The notes below the pieces were generated by a model that was given only the letters and a program-made list of their open reading frames with translations, ran no database searches and was not told the DNA's origin. A program made the translations under genes and the position numbers. Below are positions 58,211 through 64,000 of a stretch of 64,000 bases of DNA, piece after piece; the stretch's first letter is position 1, and each line of letters begins with the position of its first letter. The DNA is from Phellopilus nigrolimitatus (lineage: Eukaryota > Basidiomycota > Agaricomycetes > Hymenochaetales > Hymenochaetaceae), in assembly GCA_021029095.1 (NCBI GenBank), contig JAJOHG010000004.1, forward strand, positions 1,426,001 through 1,490,000, given 5' to 3'.

Positions 58211-58520
58211 AATACCTCCCGCTTTCTTCGAGGTTGAGGGTCCCATCAATTTAATTGGTGCGTGGAACGTGTTACATCAGTTTGGGGTGCTTCCGCGGTG
58301 CGGTGTGCTTGGTAGATGCATGTTCAGATATACTCGTTCAGCGAACGGAAATAGTAGTGAATACTGAAGCGCGAGCTTGCTGATAAGATGTTCTGCCCTC
58401 TAACTGAACTTCAATGTAATTTCCGAACATCTGAGCATCAAATCAAGATTTGAATGAGCAAAAAAAAACAGATGTGGGATGAATAGCGAAACAGTTACGA
58501 CAGCTTTGTGGAGGCTACAC
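58211..58520. other. Spacer before the repeat region
   Basis: No gene is seen. It is A/T-rich with an A-run near 58461. Confidence 0.4.
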
Positions 58521-58543
58521 ATACAGGTGGGTCAGAAAAGGCT

Positions 58544-58564
58544 CCCCCCCCCCCCCCCCCCCCC
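58544..58564. repeat. Poly-C tract (21 C)
   Basis: An uninterrupted run of 21 cytosines, followed by a small inverted repeat TTTTTGGGGAG/CTCCCAAAAA at about 58625-58652. Confidence 0.95.
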
Positions 58565-59002
58565 TCCCTTATAAAAGGAAGGTGATTCCTGCCTTGTTCA
58601 CATAAAAACGGTGTGAGATAGTGTTTTTGGGGAGCGAAGCCCTCCCAAAAAACTATAATGTGGCTTTGCATGGGGAGGGAGTGGTTGGAGCTCACGCACA
58701 GCAGGACGCGATTCCAAACAGCATAAGCATAAGCGTAAACAGGCACACTAATATCTTCAGCTATAGATCGAGGATTCGGATGTTGTGATGCAGAAATAAA
58801 CGGATGAGTAAATAGGTGGTTAAATGTGCGGTGTATATGAGCGTGTGGCCGTTGCGACGCGCGTGGAGGGACGCGGCCGCGCACAGTAAAGATGTATGTA
58901 CGTGCGGACGCGCACGCGTGGGGTATATGTATATATGCATGGGAAGGTGTGCACGGTCACGAAGGCCCGTGGAGGCCGCGTCGCGGCGAGGAGAGGGGGA
59001 AA

Positions 59003-59020
59003 GGGGGGGGGGGGGGGGGG
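59003..59020. repeat. Poly-G tract (18 G)
   Basis: An uninterrupted run of 18 guanines in a purine-rich stretch. Open frames across it on both strands are low-complexity artefacts. Confidence 0.95.
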
Positions 59021-59600
59021 CAGCAGCAGAAAAAAGAAGGTAATCGCGCGGCGCGGCTCTGCTGCCTTTCGTCATGGGAAGCGTAAGACGACGACGACAG
59101 TGGCGTGTTTGTGGCTGCGGCTCCTCCGAACTCCTTTCACTGGGGGTGAAGTGGATGCTGTAGAGCTGGAGTACGCGCTGAACATGGGCATTAGCAGCCC
59201 GCTCTTACTTGAGGGAGGAAGTGCACGTGAGCATGCGGGGAAACAGGGAGCGAAGCTGATTTGCCTCCGATTTCCCGCGTTGCACGAAACGAACGGGTCC
59301 TGTGTCTATTCTCGCGCGGACGGTGAGGGGACAGCGGCTTGGAGTTTGGCCAGGGGAGCAAGGAGATCGAAGCGGGTCGCCATCAGCAGCGGCTCATATA
59401 CGAGCGTACGCGTTCTTTCGCCTTCTCTCTTAGCGGGTTATGGGCCATCTGCATCGGAGTATTAGCCCGTCTCAATTCTGTGAAAGTCGAGTTTGTCAAT
59501 AACACCCAGCACAACTGACCCCTACCTGACCCTTACCTTTGTTGATGTAATTGAAGATACAGATCTCGACATTGTCGGCTCACGATTGCAGCAAGAGTTC
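59021..59600. other. No gene recognised
   Basis: A plus-strand open frame reaches to 59465 but its translation is low-complexity Arg/Gly-rich and starts inside the G-run. I see no supported feature. Confidence 0.4.
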
Positions 59601-59610
59601 GGCATGTACA

Positions 59611-59842
59611 GGTGGGTTCAGAAAGTCTTGCATCCTGCCTTATATGGAAATTAACCAACATGTCGAGTTGAGCCGAATATGTCTGTATTCTCATTGTCTG
59701 TATGTACAGCAAAGGTTTCTGCATATTTATGTGGCATTTCTACCTTTGAATGAGGTTGAACTGCGAGGCGGCACCTTGTTTCCGCTGGCGGATGGGAATT
59801 AATTTCCATATAAAGCAGGATGCAACACTTTCTGGACCACCA
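59611..59842. mobile_element. MITE-like element with terminal inverted repeats
   Basis: The bases 59611-59654 (GGTGGGTTCAGAAAG...GGAAATTAA) recur in inverted orientation at 59799-59842 with about four or five mismatches over 44 bases. They enclose some 145 bases without an ORF. A sequence like the left end, TACAGGTGGGTCAGAAAAG, also occurs at about 58522. Size and structure fit a miniature inverted-repeat element, class unassigned. No clear target duplication is seen. Confidence 0.6.
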
Positions 59843-60906
59843 CGCGAGATTTCCAAAAGCAGTCGATAGACGGGCAACATGCGGGTTCGAACCAAGCCAG
59901 ATGGTTCCGGCGATTTGGCGATTTGATGAAATTTCCTTTCAGAGACGTTGTGCCTTTGCGCGCACAGACCATCTGTCGGCCATTTCCGTCCAAGGTCCAC
60001 CTGTCGGCCTTTTCCGAGCCCCACTCCCGTCCGCCCCTCCCACATAAACACATAAACACAGGCATGATATTCATCTTTTCCGTACCACACCACAGGAACT
60101 TTTCAGCCGACACCCATTCTTGACCGCTTCATGGTCATCCATGCACGCTCGCGCGCCAGCAGAGAATGCCCATAGGGCCGAACGCCTCCTTATCGAAGTC
60201 CATTCCTCTGACAGGACTCCCTGGCCCCTTTCAAACTTCGAACTCCCACTCTCGTTGACGGTGATTCCGAATTTAACATCCGGTGACTGAGACTGCGTAC
60301 GTGCTCCCATTCAACCGCGAATGGCGTGTGGTCATGATCAGTGGGAGGGAAGCTTGCGGAGCTGTTGCTACATCTCGTGCGCCTCAGATCGAACCGAGTC
60401 GTGGGGCAAAGGACAAAGACAAAAAAAGACGAGATGGTACGTGCAAGCAACAAGCAGCCAGAATCATTCGCTCGAGCGCAAATCTGATTTTGAGCATGAC
60501 CAGGACGAATATGGGTCTTTGCGCAGGTCGTGCGTCGAGCCTTCACAAAGTTGGAACAGGCGCGATTGCATCAAACTCACCACCTTCCCATCGCTGCCCA
60601 CGCCATTTACATCACACGTCAAATCTGCGCTCCTGCCCAGGCTCCGGCTCTGACAGCGGGCTCAAATCCGCGAGCGAAGCTTCGCCAAAGAGTCCAATGC
60701 AGACTCGATCGGCAAATATCCTGGGCAACAATGGCAAGTCGCGGATTTCTGGTGTGGTGACGGTCACTGGGCTTGCCTCTTGGAAGACCGGAGCAGGCGT
60801 TGGTGCAGGGCTCGCAAGCGCAGGCATGGAAGGGACGGTGCTTCGCCGACGCACAGTTGTGCGTCACACGACTTCACACCTGACCACGGAATATGTGGGG
60901 CCATGC
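59843..60906. other. Spacer with weak open frames
   Basis: A plus-strand frame at 60283-60996 (237 codons) lacks any recognisable motif and overlaps the more protein-like minus-strand frame below. I do not call it. A palindromic GGTTCGAACC at about 59884 resembles a Pol III B box but no tRNA folds around it. Confidence 0.35.
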
Positions 60907-61440
60907 TCAGTGGGCGGAAGGGCGTTTCTTATGAGACTCGGGAGAGACGAAGAAAGGGATATCGGTGGTACTCGGGGACAACTCGTTCTCGTTTGACTTG
61001 ATTTCGATGCTAACCTTCGGCTTCTCTTCCTCCTCCGCCTTGGCTTTGGGTTCTTCCTCTTCCTCCTGCGCACATTCCGTCTCCTCTTCGTCTTTCCGCT
61101 GACGTTTCCCATCTTCCTTGCGTAACCACTCATTCTCCTCCTTTCGCAGACGCTCCTTCTCCTCCTTCTGCAGACGCGCGTTCTCTCCTTTCTCCTTCCA
61201 CAATTGCTCTTCCTCCTCTTCTTTATGCTTGCGCTCGAGAAAGCTTGCGGAGCTCATACCACGCTTCATCCGCCGGAGCGCTCTTGTTGCCGTCGAACTG
61301 GGTCGTGAAGCAAGACAAGGAAGAAGATGCGGCACGTGCAGGCGACAAGCGGCCAGGATCTGCCGCGGGATGTGAGCGCGACCGGGATGAAGACGGCACT
61401 GGCGGTAGCGCGACCGGGCAAACAAATCGGGAGTCCGCAC
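60907..61440 (-). CDS. Possible Glu/Lys-rich coiled-coil protein
   Basis: A minus-strand frame of 177 codons whose second half is a long charged helix: KEEEEEQLWKEKGE, LQKEEKERLRKEENEWLRKE and further EEEE/KAKAEEEE runs, ending FFVSPESHKKRPSAH. The heptad-like Leu/Trp spacing suggests a coiled coil. The Arg/Pro-rich first half is less convincing and may be non-coding, with the true start elsewhere or an upstream exon missing. No family is recognised. Low-complexity bias could create this by chance. Confidence 0.35.
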   Translation of the reverse strand: MRTPDLFARSRYRQCRLHPGRAHIPRQILAACRLHVPHLLPCLASRPSSTATRALRRMKRGMSSASFLERKHKEEEEEQLWKEKGENARLQKEEKERLRKEENEWLRKEDGKRQRKDEEETECAQEEEEEPKAKAEEEEKPKVSIEIKSNENELSPSTTDIPFFVSPESHKKRPSAH

Positions 61441-61998
61441 TCAAGGCATCTGACTTATCTTCGCCCTATCTGCTCTCACTTTCATTCCGACCCTCGCATG
61501 ATTGGTATGCGTTACTCGAAGGATTGCTCACGCGTGCGGCCTTGGAGGGCCTATCGGGAATGGAATGTCTCCTCGGCGTCGGACTCTGAGCTTGGTCTGC
61601 ACATTCTGAGTTTGAAAGGTCGGAATACGCGCGTTCCCTGCTTAATGGTAATAGCAGTTAAACTTCACTAGACAGAATGGAGCGAAGATGAGTTCATTCA
61701 CCTCGATCTGGACGACTGTCTCTGCTCGACGCGACGACATATCTTTTCTTGAATTTGTAGGCAAGCCAGGGCAAGCTGCAGACCCGAAGTGACGTACAAA
61801 GCAAAATTACTAGTGTATATTCCGAAGCATAAGTGGTAGATTTGTTTCTCTTGTGGAGTTTTGAAAGGACTTTCTTCTGGCGACGCTGCCTGCCTGTGAT
61901 GAGGTACGCAAACTGCATTTCCCAGGCCCGGCACTGCCACCTTGGCCGCCTCTTTGCACCACTTCTCTGCCTAGCTAAAGACGCTGATCCTGGACGCC
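61441..61998. other. Spacer before the kinase gene
   Basis: 558 bases without a supported gene. It presumably carries the kinase promoter. Confidence 0.4.
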
Positions 61999-63420
61999 AT
62001 GCTGCAAAATCTCACCGAGAAACTCAAAGGAATTGAGACTGTGCCTCTTGCTTGCGGCGGTTGCGCGAATGTCTACAGAGCAATGCTGTACTGGGATGAA
62101 TCTGACAGAGGGACTAGGGTATGCCTATCGCGCTTGCAACGTGCTTCTGGTTTGCTAAATAGATGTCCTTACGTGCACGCCATTCAAGGTCGTTGTCAAA
62201 CGCCCGATCGTGCGGGGCAGAAGTACATATAACGAGAAGGCTCAGCGCGTATGTGGTTTCTCTTGTCGTGTACTCGATGTGTGTACGCTCATGCCTTTTG
62301 GTTTGCAAGCGCTGGAAGCGTGAATTCATGGTGTGCCAACATCTATCACATCCCAGCGTCCTAGCCACATTTGGATTTTGCGACAACCCAATCCCTAATT
62401 ATGAAGAGTTCTTCGGACTCGTTCTTCCATACTGTGAAAATGGAAATGCGAAGAAATTCTTGGCAAGACACCCTGAGACGGACCGCCTCAAAATTGTACG
62501 GCTTGCTTCTACTTGCTCATTCAGTGCAGCTTTACTGAAAATGTTCAATAAAGCTCGTACAAGTAGCGGCGGGACTTGATTACTTGCACAACTGTAATCC
62601 ACCAACGGTACATGGTGACATCAAAGCGGTATAGCTTCTTCCGTGTTTTTCGTCTATTCGTCTGACTCAATTTTTTTTTCCTTTCATTTTTCTCTTTAAA
62701 TCTGTAGGAAAATATACTCATTGATGACTCCGGGAGACCGCTTATCGCAGACTTCGGTATCTCGCGCATTTGTGATACAAAGGGCTTTACGACTCAATCT
62801 GTTATGGGGACATGTCGCTGGATGGCTGTAGAGTTGCTACGGGCGACAATTCTATCAGAAGACGCATCTGGTCAGGATGACTCGCCTATACGAACAACAG
62901 AAGCTTCAGACGTGTGGGCTTTTGGAATGACTGTTGTCGAGGTGGGTACAACCGACTGTGTAGGCTGCTGTGATAGCCATTTTAAATAAGCTTACATGTC
63001 CAGATCATGACCGGAAAACCGCCGTTTGCAGAATACAAGCATGATGCGGGTGTAATAGTCAACGTCACTCAGAAAAATATCAGGCCTGCGAAGCCTTCTG
63101 TCACTCTCGTGAGCGATGCGCTTTGGACGGTCCTCGAACATTGCTGGTCTGAGGACCCAGCCTCTCGCCCAGATGCGCGCCGCGTCGGTCTTGCGCTCGA
63201 TCTCATCTATGGTCTCGGCGGTAGCGATGACGGGCTCGACTTGGCTGCGATTCTGAGGAGCTCCGACACAGTGTCCGCGCGGACTCGACCCACTCTGCCA
63301 GGAAATGACACTCGGCCGTACAGGTGCAAGTGGCTGCATTGTCCAGAGGCGTTCGATACGATCGAGCAGTGCATTCAGCACGAGTGCACCGAATACGTTC
63401 TACGGAGGCCGTTCAGTTAG
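61999..63420 (+). CDS. Protein kinase with Cys/His tail
   Basis: A eukaryotic protein kinase, closest in style to the tyrosine-kinase-like kinases expanded in mushroom fungi. The Gly loop is CGGCANVYRA, the ATP-binding Lys is in VVVKRP, the catalytic loop is HGDIKAEN, then ADFGISR, a GTCRWMAVE activation-segment end, SDVWAFGMTVVEI and RPDARR. Exons splice in frame at about 62118, 62250, 62497, 62630 and 62942. HGD replaces the usual HRD, so it lacks the Arg that contacts a phosphorylated activation loop. The C-terminus after 63300 has a zinc-finger-like segment CKWLHCPEAFDTIEQCIQH. The kinase domain starts almost at the N-terminus. Substrates are unknown. Confidence 0.82.
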
Positions 63421-64000
63421 TGGTTGACTTCATTGCGCCATTAGCTGTTCATGACTGCTCCCTTTCTTTACGATACCCCTGAATCTTATCGAGTCTGCTA
63501 TCAACAGTTGTCTTATTTGCTTTGTTGCTTTGCTTTGATTTTTTTTTCGTATTTTCGTATCTATGTATGACACATCGTCGTCTGCTATTAACAGTTGCCT
63601 TATTTGCCTTATTTGCCTTATTTGTTTTGCGCTATTTTTTTGCTTTCAAATGCGATCATTGGGTTTTACCAACGCCCTCGCTACCGCATACTCTGCAGTC
63701 CTGTAAGACGGTATTTCCGATTATACAAGTTGTTGTATACCACCGAACACATCAGCCCAGGTAAAGTTGTCCAACCCGACGGGAAGCGTGGTCCGCAAAA
63801 CAAGTGTACATGATATAGCAAAGTTCATAAATTTCTTCATATATTATAATGCACATTACCACCGGGTAAAAAAGAAAGAAAGCGGGAATAAAGGAGCTAT
63901 GAGCAAGACAGAAGAACATCGAGCGCGAGGTCCTAGATAGAGAAAGACCGAGTGAGAAACAGCGCTACATGTACAGCAGCGTCCAATATAACAAAAAAGA
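63421..64000. other. Right edge, no gene recognised
   Basis: T-rich sequence with a short tandem repeat of CCTTATTTG near 63598-63625, then A/T-rich sequence to the end of the window. No gene is supported. Confidence 0.4.

Noticed and set aside
58896..59465. Plus-strand ORF of 189 codons across the poly-G tract
   Set aside because: The translation is Arg/Gly-rich low complexity, depends on the homopolymer length and shows no domain.
59875..59900. Possible tRNA or SINE B box (GGTTCGAACC)
   Set aside because: The site is palindromic and no A box, acceptor stem or anticodon arm can be drawn on either strand.
60283..60996. Plus-strand ORF of 237 codons
   Set aside because: No recognisable motif; it overlaps a more protein-like minus-strand frame and lacks splice or start support.
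1..64000. CRISPR arrays, rRNA, bacterial-type operons or riboswitches
   Set aside because: No regularly spaced repeats, rRNA core sequences or operon-like gene strings were seen; the window is eukaryotic.

Overview
The window is nuclear DNA of a filamentous basidiomycete, most likely a mushroom-forming Agaricomycete. Evidence: genes are split by many 45-80 bp GT-AG introns (two are GC-AG), neighbouring genes alternate strand, and the content is typical of that group (Atg17, Erg3, a basidiomycete-type F-box protein, a fungal GAF hybrid histidine kinase, a chromodomain Ty3/gypsy element). The closer placement is inference.

Layout. 0.9-10.9 kb: a tiny CxxC protein, a Dbp6/DDX51-type RNA helicase (-), an AT-hook/Myb protein, an ETFRF1/LYRM5-like LYR protein and the tRNA thiolation protein CTU2. 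12.6-21.5 kb: a cytochrome b561 protein and a long GAF hybrid histidine kinase. 22.4-30.4 kb: an F-box protein (-), ATG17, two related metallo-beta-lactamase-fold hydrolases (-) and an F-box/LRR-like gene between them. 30.9-36.7 kb: ARP3 (-), then a gene-poor stretch with two tiny secreted Cys-rich peptide genes of the same pattern. 36.7-43.6 kb: a short-chain dehydrogenase (-), a DUF1295/steroid-reductase-like membrane protein, ERG3 and RAE1. 43.7-49.2 kb: a complete, apparently very young Ty3/gypsy chromovirus with identical 210 bp LTRs and a CAACT target duplication, inserted just behind RAE1. 49.6-58.2 kb: mitochondrial ABC transporter ATM1, an LRRC40-like protein (-), RAI1/DXO nuclease and an unknown Cys-rich protein. 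58.2-62 kb: repeats, homopolymers and a possible coiled-coil ORF. 62.0-63.4 kb: a protein kinase.

The genes are mostly housekeeping functions (tRNA thiolation, mRNA export and decapping quality control, ribosome biogenesis, autophagy, sterol synthesis, actin nucleation, Fe-S export). I see no operon-like pathway cluster. The most unusual sequence signal is that about twenty reading-frame breaks, all between 2 and 30 kb, can each be repaired by adding or removing one base at a third codon position. This is what a consensus would show if heterozygous silent SNPs of a dikaryon or diploid were written as both alleles or as neither. The disrupted genes are therefore probably not pseudogenes. The most interesting possibly new biology is the pair of small secreted peptides sharing a CxxVC...CxCP pattern.
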